NCBI GenBank assembly: GCA_905479095.1
Contig: CAJQLD010000021.1
Span: 1 to 36,836 of the forward strand
Length of the DNA: 36,836 nt
Source of the DNA: an uncultured Flavobacteriaceae bacterium
Lineage (GTDB): Bacteria > Bacteroidota > Bacteroidia > Flavobacteriales > Flavobacteriaceae
Direction of reading: 5' to 3'
Each line of letters begins with the position of its first letter. The stretch's first letter is position 1. Both the position numbers and the translations under genes were made by a program. Below, one piece after another: positions 1-7,354 of this stretch. A model generated the notes under the pieces. The model was given only the letters and a program-made list of their open reading frames with translations. It did not search any database and was not told the origin of the DNA.

Positions 1-200
1 ACATTATAAGAAACTCTATAAGAAATGGTGGCTTAAGTAAAGCTGATTTATCTTTGTCAATTTCCCAATTAAATGACGTTTTTAGTCCACTCAATATAAT
101 ATTTGAAGTTTGCCTAGTACACTATAACGATTACAACATTATATACAATTACGAAGCGAGTGATGAAAAATTAGTATGGTTACTAGATTTAGTTAAATAA
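1..200 (+). CDS. 3' end of an M43-like metalloprotease N-terminal region (partial or decayed)
   Basis: An open frame enters from the left edge (codons in phase with position 3) and stops at 198-200, giving about 65 residues. The text ISQLNDVFSPLNIIFEVC followed by an N/Y/D-rich stretch resembles the region before the catalytic domain of Bacteroidota M43 (pappalysin/cytophagalysin-like) peptidases, where a line like 'LN.dFap.nIsFe.c' occurs. If that is right, the protein ends before any HExxH zinc motif, so it is a truncated remnant and not an active protease. A terminator-like hairpin follows directly. The family match is from memory and is moderate; the frame itself is clear. Confidence 0.45.
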   Translation, partial: IIRNSIRNGGLSKADLSLSISQLNDVFSPLNIIFEVCLVHYNDYNIIYNYEASDEKLVWLLDLVK

Positions 201-235
201 AAATCGTCAGGAAGTAATTCTATGGCGATTTTTTT
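199..235 (+). terminator. Hairpin terminator after the left-edge frame
   Basis: AAAAATCG at 199-206 pairs with CGATTTTT at 226-233 across a loop of about 19 bases, and the right arm runs on into T residues to 235. It starts inside the stop codon of the frame ending at 200. The loop is long, so this is a moderate call. Confidence 0.5.
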
Positions 236-321
236 AGTCTTGACCTATGATTAAATTTAGTGTTCTAATCTTATTTCTTTTTCTTCCTTCCAAAAAGTAA
301 TCAAAAACTATAATTGATTAA

Positions 322-540
322 ATAATTTTTTTAAGGTTTTTGGGCGTTTTGATTATTCCAAACGAAAGGGATTTTGAAAAAGAGAAAAAATTACTAATTG
401 AATACCTTAAGAAAACTCAAAATCTTGGTGAAAATTATTTTAATGGAAGAAAATCACACTCATTTGGAAAGCTAACTAAGGGATGGAATAATATGTTTTA
501 TAAACATATCGATCACCATTTAAATCAATTTGGAGTATAA
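322..540 (+). pseudogene. 5'-truncated DUF1569 (DinB-like) remnant
   Basis: The frame opens after a stop at 319-321; the first usable start is TTG at 340, giving 66 residues. The C-terminus (FGKLTK, then WNNMFYKHIDHHLNQFGV) and the segment NERDFEKEKKLLIEYL match the end of DUF1569 proteins, which are normally about 150 residues long and belong to the DinB/YfiT-like four-helix group. Only the last half is present; no helix-1 histidine or N-terminal part is found upstream. The usual 'LTKEEW' reads LTKGW, consistent with a small in-frame deletion. I read this as a decayed gene fragment. Expression as a short protein cannot be excluded. Confidence 0.6.
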
Positions 541-758
541 AACCCCTAAGATAGCGCCAACATCTTTTACTTGAAACTGGTTAGAAAAAAGAACATAAAA
601 AATAAAAATGAGTAGATAATATAATAAGATAACTATTTGTTTGAGTTTGTGAAACGACACAAGCGTGACACTTACGACAAAGAAAGATTTAAAGCATAAA
701 CAGGGTTCGTCCATTTTTTAAAAATAAAATTTGTAAATTAGTGAATGAAATAAATAAT

Positions 759-766
759 TATCTTTG
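759..766 (+). promoter_or_regulatory. Candidate -7 element (TATCTTTG) of the toxin-antitoxin operon
   Basis: TATCTTTG fits the Bacteroidota TAnnTTTG consensus and lies 19 bases before the ATG at 786. No TTTG at the ideal distance upstream is seen; one at 730-733 is too far (25-base gap). The element argues against the upstream GTG at 741 as the start of the antitoxin. Confidence 0.45.
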
Positions 767-785
767 TCCTATAATAATTGAGATT

Positions 786-1013
786 ATGAGTGTTGAAACC
801 ACAAAATTAGAACTGATGCATCTTTTGTTGCAAACACAAAAAGAAAGTCTTCTCGCAAAAATTAAAAAAGTTTTTGAAGATGATCATGAAGATTGGTGGA
901 GTGAAATGTCTAAAGAAGAGCAGCAGGAAATCAAAACTGGATTAACCCAAGCTGACAAAGGGAATTATACCGCTAGTGAAACTGTAATGGAACGTTTTGA
1001 TAAATGGCATTAA
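786..1013 (+). CDS. Type II antitoxin, addiction-module component family
   Basis: A 75-residue acidic, helical protein (MSVETTKLEL...). The part WWSEMSKEEQQEIKTGLTQAD followed by FDKW at the end is typical of the small antitoxins found before RelE/ParE toxins in Bacteroidota, the 'putative addiction module component' group. The role inferred from the family is to bind and neutralise the downstream toxin and repress its own promoter. The ATG at 786 is chosen over a GTG at 741 because a -7 element lies at 759-766. The stop overlaps the toxin start by 10 bases, so the two are translationally coupled. No DNA-binding motif is obvious by eye. Confidence 0.75.
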   Translation: MSVETTKLELMHLLLQTQKESLLAKIKKVFEDDHEDWWSEMSKEEQQEIKTGLTQADKGNYTASETVMERFDKWH

Positions 1014-1297
1014 AAATCGTTTGGACCCCACAAGCTGAAAAAGGTTTAGATAAAGTTATAGCGTTTTTAGAGGAAGAGTGGACAGTAATGGAAATTCTTA
1101 ATTTAGAACAAAATCTAAAAAACCTTTTAAATCGAATAAGTAAATACCCGAAAATCTATCCCGCAGCAGGAAACTATAAAAATGTTCGCAAAGGATTAGT
1201 TGATAAAAATAATTATGTCATTTATAGAATAAATCCTAGAGAAAAGAGTATTGAAATCATTAATTTTAGAGGAACTAAACAAGAACTATTACCATAA
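1004..1297 (+). CDS. ParE/RelE-superfamily toxin
   Basis: A 97-residue basic protein with the ParE/RelE layout: an N-terminal strand (LKIVWTPQAEKGLDKVIAFLEEEW), two helices, then RKGLVDKNNYVIYRINPREKSIEIINFRGTKQ, where the paired strands and the final I-x-x-F-R pattern are typical of the family. Such toxins are either mRNA interferases (RelE) or gyrase poisons (ParE); the sequence alone does not decide which. It overlaps the antitoxin gene by 10 bases, the usual order antitoxin then toxin. It sits among gene remnants, which fits an accessory origin. Confidence 0.8.
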   Translation: MALKIVWTPQAEKGLDKVIAFLEEEWTVMEILNLEQNLKNLLNRISKYPKIYPAAGNYKNVRKGLVDKNNYVIYRINPREKSIEIINFRGTKQELLP

Positions 1298-1369
1298 TCC
1301 TGCGAAATCTCTTTTACTAGTTGATTTAAAACCTATGTAAGTTCATAATGTAGTTCAGTCACCCCTAGC

Positions 1370-3997
1370 CTATTTCTTTTTCTTCCCGCCAAGGAATCCT
1401 CCAAGAACGTCTTTAACAAGGTTTTTAGATTCGGTAGTCGTTGAGTCTTTTTTTGACGTCCCTCCTAGCAAACCGCCCAATACGTCTTTAACGGCATTAT
1501 TGGGTTTGGGATCACCCCCTAAAAGACCTCCAATCGCATCTTTGATTTCGTTTGTCCCTTGATTAATCAATTTTTGTTTTTGAATTTCGACCAGTTGTTT
1601 GGTTAAATTGGTAACCCCACTGGTTAAATCGGTGGATACGGTAGGACTTGTAAAACTCCCTCCAATCGAGGCTGTGACGGGAATGGTCAGATTGTTGGCT
1701 TCATCACTGTTAATTTTAGCGATTAAACTATTCACTTCAGTTCCAAAATAGTTTGCAGGGACATCAAAAACAGCCTCATACCCCATCTTATTATCAAAAC
1801 TATGGGCACCAGAAACTGTAATTTTGATATCTTCATAAGTGATATCGAACGGACTGACATTCACCTTTCCATTTTTAAAATTAAGCTTAGTTTTGAGATC
1901 TTTTAAATCCAATTGATCAAAATCTACAAACGATAAAGCGCCTTGTAATTTATCAAAAACGGCGGCATTTTTAGGCTCCACTTTGGTGGTTAATAATTCC
2001 GCAAAGGCATCCCCTGTGATGGAGTTTAATTGAGGGGTGAAATCATTCGATAAATCGCCCGAAATTTTAAAGGTGCTATTTAGTTTTCCTTGCAATGCTT
2101 TGGCGATGGGCGCGATACTTTTTAACATTTCTAAATCGTTGAATGATTGTGAAATATTAAAACGATCAATCCCGAGATCCATATCAAACGTGGGCGTCTC
2201 GTTTTGTGTGTTGACGGTCCCGTTGATGGTTAAATTACCCTCAAAAATTCTTGAAGACATATTTTTTAAAATTGCTTTTTCGTCTTTAATAATAACTGTT
2301 CCTTTCACATCTTGAAGCGTTAAATTATCATAGAGAACCGTTTTTGCATCAGCCATAATAATACAGTCTAAAAAAGCAGGGATTTTTAAAGATTCTGTGG
2401 GTTCTGTTTGAGTGGATTCTGCACCGCCTTCTACCATAAAATCGCTTACCGCAAAGGAGTTAGAGTTGACCTTAAAATTACCTTGAAGTGTTTGATCACT
2501 TAAAAGGAATCCCAATAAATTGTTGATGGTACCTGTAGCGGCCAGATCACTAGTTCCGGTGGTGGCTGCAAAGGACTGAAGCGTTACAATTCCAGTTTTA
2601 AATTGAATGTCAACCTTCGAAATATTAATTGGATTGACGATATCCTTAGAGGAAAAAATAAAATCGGTGATTGAAATAGCTCCATTATTTTTGGTGCGTT
2701 CATAGGCATTCGTTTCAATGGCATTCATATCAAAAACAGTCTTCAATTTCCCTTTTAAAAGCCCGCTTAATTCATGCTCTAATTCAATGGGATAGGCTTT
2801 GGTGATGTTTGCCAAATTTAAAGTCCCATCAATCGTGGCATCTACCAACATATTTGTGGACATGTTTTTAATGCTGGCCGAGGTTTTAAATTCATCCTCA
2901 TCGATTTTAAATTTTAAATCTTTAATACTCACATAGGTGTCATCGGGATTTCCAGAATCGTTTTTCAAGCTTGCGTCGATCGAAATGGCTTCCACTCCTT
3001 TAGGAAGGTCTGGATATTTAAAAGAAGCATTGTTTGAAACAATCCGCACATCCATCCTCGGAATTGTGGTATCGGTGACCAATCCTTTGACCCATCCATC
3101 CACACTAAAACTCCCTGTTGTGGACACACCCTCGATGCTTTTTGAATACGCTTCGGGCATCAATCCAAGGAAATCTTTGAAAGATGAACTTGAGTTTTTA
3201 AAACTGATGTCAATTTCCTGACTGTCGTCCAATAGCTTAACAAAGCCATTAAACTCTAATGGTAATTGGTTGATATAGGCTTTGTTGTCTTTAAACGTAT
3301 ATTTGTTATTCTTTAAATCTAAATCTAGGAGCGCATCTAACTTTATGGACGTCTTGTTTAAATAATTGACACTATCTATGGCAAAACTAACACGTGTTTC
3401 TGTGGTTGTATTTAACTCCGAAACTTTCGTTGAAAAAGCAGCGGTTCCAGAGTGGTTTAGCTCTGATAACTCCACAAAAGTCTTTGAGGCTTCATCTTGA
3501 TAACTAATGGCACTATTGGTAAGCGAGTAATGTTCAATATTAAATTCAAAGCCCGCATTGACAGCCTCAGTTTCTGGGGTCGTACTTTCAGATTCTTTAG
3601 CAATATCATAATTGGTATTTCCTGATTGATCTGATTTAATAGCGATAAGGGCTTCGTCAATCGCAATTGAATTTACCACAATTGGTCCCTCATCTGCCGA
3701 TTTAAATAATTCCATTATGGGCATTTCAAATGAGATCAATTTAACCGTTGCTAACGTTTCGCCTTCAAAAGGCTTTTGATTGATGACTTTTAAATTATGA
3801 ACGGCCACATTTGCTTGGGGAAAACTGCTTATAAGACTTAAGTTAACATCTTCAAAATCAATGTGTGCATGGACCGCATCGTTTAATACCGTTTTAACGG
3901 ATTCTTTAATTTTACTTTGAAACAGAAAGGGCGTTGCTATTAAGATTAAAAGAACGACCAACAACGAAATACCAAGGATTTTAAATAGCTTTTTCAA
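1370..3997 (-). CDS. AsmA-family envelope protein
   Basis: An 875-residue protein with one N-terminal membrane anchor (about residues 5-26, LFKILGISLLVVLLILIATP) and a long beta-rich periplasmic body. The start (an anchor followed by 'IKESVKTVLNDAVHAHIDFEDVNLSLISSFPQANVAV') and the AsmA C-terminal-type region (GNLTINGTVNTQNETPTFDMDL) place it in the AsmA family, relatives of TamB/YhdP, which are thought to form bridges for phospholipid transfer between the membranes. The tail carries three imperfect copies of VKDVLGGLLGG and ends in KKKK. It is divergent from ftsK over a 325-base gap. Function is inferred from the family only. Confidence 0.85.
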   Translation of the reverse strand: MKKLFKILGISLLVVLLILIATPFLFQSKIKESVKTVLNDAVHAHIDFEDVNLSLISSFPQANVAVHNLKVINQKPFEGETLATVKLISFEMPIMELFKSADEGPIVVNSIAIDEALIAIKSDQSGNTNYDIAKESESTTPETEAVNAGFEFNIEHYSLTNSAISYQDEASKTFVELSELNHSGTAAFSTKVSELNTTTETRVSFAIDSVNYLNKTSIKLDALLDLDLKNNKYTFKDNKAYINQLPLEFNGFVKLLDDSQEIDISFKNSSSSFKDFLGLMPEAYSKSIEGVSTTGSFSVDGWVKGLVTDTTIPRMDVRIVSNNASFKYPDLPKGVEAISIDASLKNDSGNPDDTYVSIKDLKFKIDEDEFKTSASIKNMSTNMLVDATIDGTLNLANITKAYPIELEHELSGLLKGKLKTVFDMNAIETNAYERTKNNGAISITDFIFSSKDIVNPINISKVDIQFKTGIVTLQSFAATTGTSDLAATGTINNLLGFLLSDQTLQGNFKVNSNSFAVSDFMVEGGAESTQTEPTESLKIPAFLDCIIMADAKTVLYDNLTLQDVKGTVIIKDEKAILKNMSSRIFEGNLTINGTVNTQNETPTFDMDLGIDRFNISQSFNDLEMLKSIAPIAKALQGKLNSTFKISGDLSNDFTPQLNSITGDAFAELLTTKVEPKNAAVFDKLQGALSFVDFDQLDLKDLKTKLNFKNGKVNVSPFDITYEDIKITVSGAHSFDNKMGYEAVFDVPANYFGTEVNSLIAKINSDEANNLTIPVTASIGGSFTSPTVSTDLTSGVTNLTKQLVEIQKQKLINQGTNEIKDAIGGLLGGDPKPNNAVKDVLGGLLGGTSKKDSTTTESKNLVKDVLGGFLGGKKKK

Positions 3998-4182
3998 TTG
4001 AATACAATTTAAGGTTTATAATACGATAGCAAAAATGATGCTAAAAGATGAAAGATTCAATAATTTTAAATAAATTTTAAGTTCAATTTATTTTATTCCT
4101 CTTTCTAAATGGGTTTTCAAGGGATACAGAAATGAAAAGATTTAATTAATGAATTCCATATCGTAAAAACGGAACTTCCATT

Positions 4183-4203
4183 ATTTGTGAAACAATCACA
4201 AAT
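4183..4203. promoter_or_regulatory. Perfect inverted repeat, possible operator
   Basis: ATTTGTGA (4183-4190) and TCACAAAT (4196-4203) are exact reverse complements around a 5-base centre AACAA. The half sites resemble a CRP/FNR-type TGTGA/TCACA pair but the spacer is 5 and not 6. There is no T tract, so a terminator is unlikely. It lies 120 bases before ftsK. Confidence 0.4.
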
Positions 4204-4294
4204 ATACTACACAGAAAACAGTCTCAAAATCTGCTAATTACGATTAAATTTAAAACAAAATACCTAGTGTTATAGAATAAACGCAAGTAATTTG

Positions 4295-4302
4295 TATTTT
4301 TG
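4295..4302 (+). promoter_or_regulatory. Candidate -7 element (TATTTTTG) for ftsK
   Basis: TATTTTTG matches TAnnTTTG and ends 20 bases before the ftsK ATG, giving a short leader. A clear -33 TTTG at 19 bases upstream is not seen. Confidence 0.5.
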
Positions 4303-4322
4303 TTAAAACCGTCGATACAGCA

Positions 4323-6695
4323 ATGGCCAAAACGTCCAAAAAAACAATACCCCAAAAACGATTTTCAATCCCTCAATTCACCCTCAACAATTCACAACGA
4401 TTGGTGCTGGGGAGTTTTTTGATCATTCTAGGGATTCTCTTATTTATAGCGCTTCTCTCCTATCTTTTTACAGGACAAAGTGACCAAAGTGTTTTAGGCG
4501 ACTTTACAAGCCGTGGCGTAAGTGCCAATAATTGGTTAAGTAAAGTTGGGGCTTGGGTGAGTCATCTTCTCATTTATAAAGGATTTGGAATTGCATCCTT
4601 TTTAGTCTCGGGTTTAATTTTCCTTTCAGGAGTTTCGGTGGTGTCTAATTCTTCTGGTAAACGGTTATTTCGAAATTGGTTTTGGGGCACATTAATTATT
4701 ATTTGGTCTGCTGCTTTGTTTGGATTTGCCTTTGAGAACTTCCCAAGTTTGGGCGGTATTATTGGTTATGAACTAAATCTTTTTTCTCAAGATTATATCG
4801 GAAAAATTGGAACGGCTCTGGTATTGGTGTTTTTAATGATTTCTTATATCGCCATCCGATTCAAAGTGACTCCACAACAAATCGGAGCCTTGTTTGCGAA
4901 AACCAAAAAAGAACTTGAATCGGAACTATCTGATTCAGATTCTATTTATGATGATAATACCGAGTCTATAAAATCGTCTTTCGAAATGCCCCTTGAAAAC
5001 TTAGAACCAACGATTTCTAAGCACTCTAGTTTAGATGTCGATATGGAAGTTGAAATTCCTGAAGTTGAGGACATCGAAATGGTTGATGACGTAATTGAAG
5101 AAGACCTTGAAATGGAAATTGAAATTTCCGAGGAAGAAGTTTCTGAAACAGATAATCTAGCCGCTAAATTGGTGGAAGATTTTGGAGAAGTCGATCCAAC
5201 TTTAGAACTCTCTAAATTTAAATTCCCCTCTTTAGACCTTCTAAAAAAATACGATACAGAAGGAATTACCATTAATCAAGAAGAACTCGAAGAAAATAAA
5301 AATAAGATTGTTGAAACACTCAACAACTACAAAATTGGCATTGCCAGTATCAAAGCTACGATTGGACCCACGGTCACCCTCTATGAAATTATTCCAGAAG
5401 CGGGCGTTCGGATTTCGAAAATTAAAAACTTAGAAGACGATATTGCATTGTCCCTGTCGGCTTTAGGCATTCGAATCATTGCACCAATTCCTGGACGTGG
5501 TACCATTGGTATCGAAGTTCCAAATAAAAATTCAACCATTGTGTCTATGCATTCGGTGATTGCATCTCAGAAGTTTCAACAATCAGAGATGGAACTTCCG
5601 ATAGCCTTAGGTAAAAATATCAGCAATGAAACCTTTGTCGTCGATTTGGCGAAAATGCCTCACCTTTTAATGGCGGGTGCTACAGGTCAAGGGAAATCCG
5701 TTGGATTAAATGCCGTCCTCACCTCATTACTCTATAAAAAACATCCTGCAGAAGTGAAGTTTGTGTTGGTAGATCCTAAAAAAGTGGAGCTGACCTTATT
5801 TAATAAAATTGAACGCCATTACCTCGCTAAACTCCCAGACAGCGAAGAAGCCATTATTACCGATAATAAAAAAGTAATCAATACTCTGAATTCATTATGT
5901 ATTGAGATGGACAATCGGTATGAGATGCTCAAAAATGCATTTTGTAGAAATATCAAAGAATATAACGATAAATTTAAGGCGCGTAAATTGAATCCGAATG
6001 ACGGGCATAAGTTTTTACCTTATATCGTGTTGGTCGTCGATGAATTTGCAGATTTGATTATGACGGCTGGTAAAGAGGTGGAAACACCAATTGCACGTTT
6101 AGCACAGTTGGCAAGAGCCATTGGAATTCACCTTATTATTGCGACACAACGACCGTCGGTAAATGTGATTACAGGAATTATCAAAGCAAATTTCCCAGCG
6201 CGTATTGCGTTTCGTGTGACTTCTAAAATAGATTCTCGTACCATCTTAGACAGTTCGGGTGCCGATCAATTAATTGGTCGTGGAGATTTATTATACACCC
6301 AAGGAAATGACATGGTTCGTATTCAGTGTGCATTTGTGGATACCCCTGAGGTGGAAAAACTTACCGAATATATTGGTTCGCAAAAAGCGTATCCAGAGGC
6401 TTATATTTTACCTGAATACATCAGTGAAGATTCTGGCACAAGTCTTGATAATGATATCAACGAAAGAGATCAATTGTTTAGAGAAGCAGCGGAAGTGATT
6501 GTCAATGCACAACAAGGGTCTGCATCATTATTACAACGAAAATTAAAATTGGGTTATAATCGTGCGGGCCGCTTAATCGATCAATTAGAAGCCGCAGGTA
6601 TTGTAGGGAATTTTGAAGGTAGCAAAGCACGACAAGTATTGATTCCTGACATCATCGCCTTAAATCAATTTTTAGATCAAGAACAAAGCAGTTAA
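4323..6695 (+). CDS. ftsK: DNA translocase FtsK/SpoIIIE
   Basis: A 790-residue septal DNA pump that clears the chromosome dimer-resolution region during division and cooperates with XerC/XerD. Four membrane helices occupy about residues 28-180, followed by a very acidic linker (about 200-275) and the motor. Walker A reads GATGQGKSVG near residue 452, with LVDPKKVEL just after it; Walker B is VLVVDEFADLI near 570. The winged-helix gamma domain that reads polar DNA motifs is at the end (FREAAEVIVNAQQGSASLLQ onward). The linker is short compared with E. coli FtsK, as is usual in this phylum. It starts a run of envelope genes 6-40 bases apart. Confidence 0.96.
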   Translation: MAKTSKKTIPQKRFSIPQFTLNNSQRLVLGSFLIILGILLFIALLSYLFTGQSDQSVLGDFTSRGVSANNWLSKVGAWVSHLLIYKGFGIASFLVSGLIFLSGVSVVSNSSGKRLFRNWFWGTLIIIWSAALFGFAFENFPSLGGIIGYELNLFSQDYIGKIGTALVLVFLMISYIAIRFKVTPQQIGALFAKTKKELESELSDSDSIYDDNTESIKSSFEMPLENLEPTISKHSSLDVDMEVEIPEVEDIEMVDDVIEEDLEMEIEISEEEVSETDNLAAKLVEDFGEVDPTLELSKFKFPSLDLLKKYDTEGITINQEELEENKNKIVETLNNYKIGIASIKATIGPTVTLYEIIPEAGVRISKIKNLEDDIALSLSALGIRIIAPIPGRGTIGIEVPNKNSTIVSMHSVIASQKFQQSEMELPIALGKNISNETFVVDLAKMPHLLMAGATGQGKSVGLNAVLTSLLYKKHPAEVKFVLVDPKKVELTLFNKIERHYLAKLPDSEEAIITDNKKVINTLNSLCIEMDNRYEMLKNAFCRNIKEYNDKFKARKLNPNDGHKFLPYIVLVVDEFADLIMTAGKEVETPIARLAQLARAIGIHLIIATQRPSVNVITGIIKANFPARIAFRVTSKIDSRTILDSSGADQLIGRGDLLYTQGNDMVRIQCAFVDTPEVEKLTEYIGSQKAYPEAYILPEYISEDSGTSLDNDINERDQLFREAAEVIVNAQQGSASLLQRKLKLGYNRAGRLIDQLEAAGIVGNFEGSKARQVLIPDIIALNQFLDQEQSS

Positions 6696-6700
6696 AAATT

Positions 6701-7345
6701 ATGAAACTATTAGTAACCATTATATGTGTATTTAGTTGGACCATCGGTCTGGCTCAAAATCGTGAACCAGAAGCGCAAACGCTATTGGAAGCTGTAAGTG
6801 CCAAAGTTAAAAGCTATGATAATATGGTTTTGGAATTTAAATATGTTTTAGAAAATTCTGAAGAAAATATTCATCAAGAAACACGAGGTAATATCACATT
6901 ATCTGACGAAAAATATTCTCTAAATATTTTGGGAATCAAACGCTTATTTGATGGGCAATCGCTTTACACCATCAGTCCCGAGGATGAAGAAGTCACCATT
7001 TCGAGCTTTAATAGCGGTGATGATAACACCATCACTCCAAGTAAAATGTTGACTTTCTATGAAAAGGGATATAATTATAAAATGGACATCATTCAAAACA
7101 TCCAAGGCCGCAAAATTCAATACATCCGATTGGATCCGATTGACAGTACTTCCGAAATTGAATATGTTTTGTTAGGTATTGACATCAATACCCAACATGT
7201 GTACCGACTTATAGAAATTGGTGCCAACAGTACCAAAACCATTTTAACTGTAAATTCTTTTAAAACAAATCAACCTTTGTCCGAAACCTTATTTACCTTT
7301 GATGCATCAAAATATGATGATTTTTACATCAATAACTTAGATTAG
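6701..7345 (+). CDS. LolA-like outer-membrane lipoprotein carrier protein
   Basis: 214 residues with a Sec signal peptide (MKLLVTIICVFSWTIGLAQ). The body (LLEAVSAKVKSYDNMVLEFKYVLEN, then a run of beta strands through GIKRLFDGQSLYTISPEDEEVTI) has the LolA/LolB half-barrel pattern, in which a hydrophobic cavity carries lipoprotein acyl chains across the periplasm. It begins 5 bases after the ftsK stop and is followed 9 bases later by an LptF/LptG permease, so co-transcription is likely. Bacteroidota LolA proteins are divergent and this one may have a specialised substrate. Confidence 0.8.
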   Translation: MKLLVTIICVFSWTIGLAQNREPEAQTLLEAVSAKVKSYDNMVLEFKYVLENSEENIHQETRGNITLSDEKYSLNILGIKRLFDGQSLYTISPEDEEVTISSFNSGDDNTITPSKMLTFYEKGYNYKMDIIQNIQGRKIQYIRLDPIDSTSEIEYVLLGIDINTQHVYRLIEIGANSTKTILTVNSFKTNQPLSETLFTFDASKYDDFYINNLD

Positions 7346-7354
7346 GAATTTGTA

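Larger units (their letters stand above)
3998..4322. other. Divergent intergenic region between asmA-like gene and ftsK
   Basis: This 325-base AT-rich stretch has no coding frame I trust. It carries a perfect inverted repeat at 4183-4203 and a -7 element for ftsK at 4295-4302. On the minus strand a CATTTTTG (4030-4037) is a one-mismatch -7 candidate for the asmA-like gene. Nothing else is recognised. Confidence 0.5.

Noticed and set aside
741-785. A longer antitoxin starting at GTG 741
   Set aside because: A TAnnTTTG element at 759-766 would lie inside the coding region, and the extra residues are hydrophobic and unlike the family.
4946-5272. A serine-rich minus-strand frame of 108 codons
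   Set aside because: It mirrors the acidic linker of FtsK, where GAA/GAT codons read as Ser/Ile-rich on the other strand.
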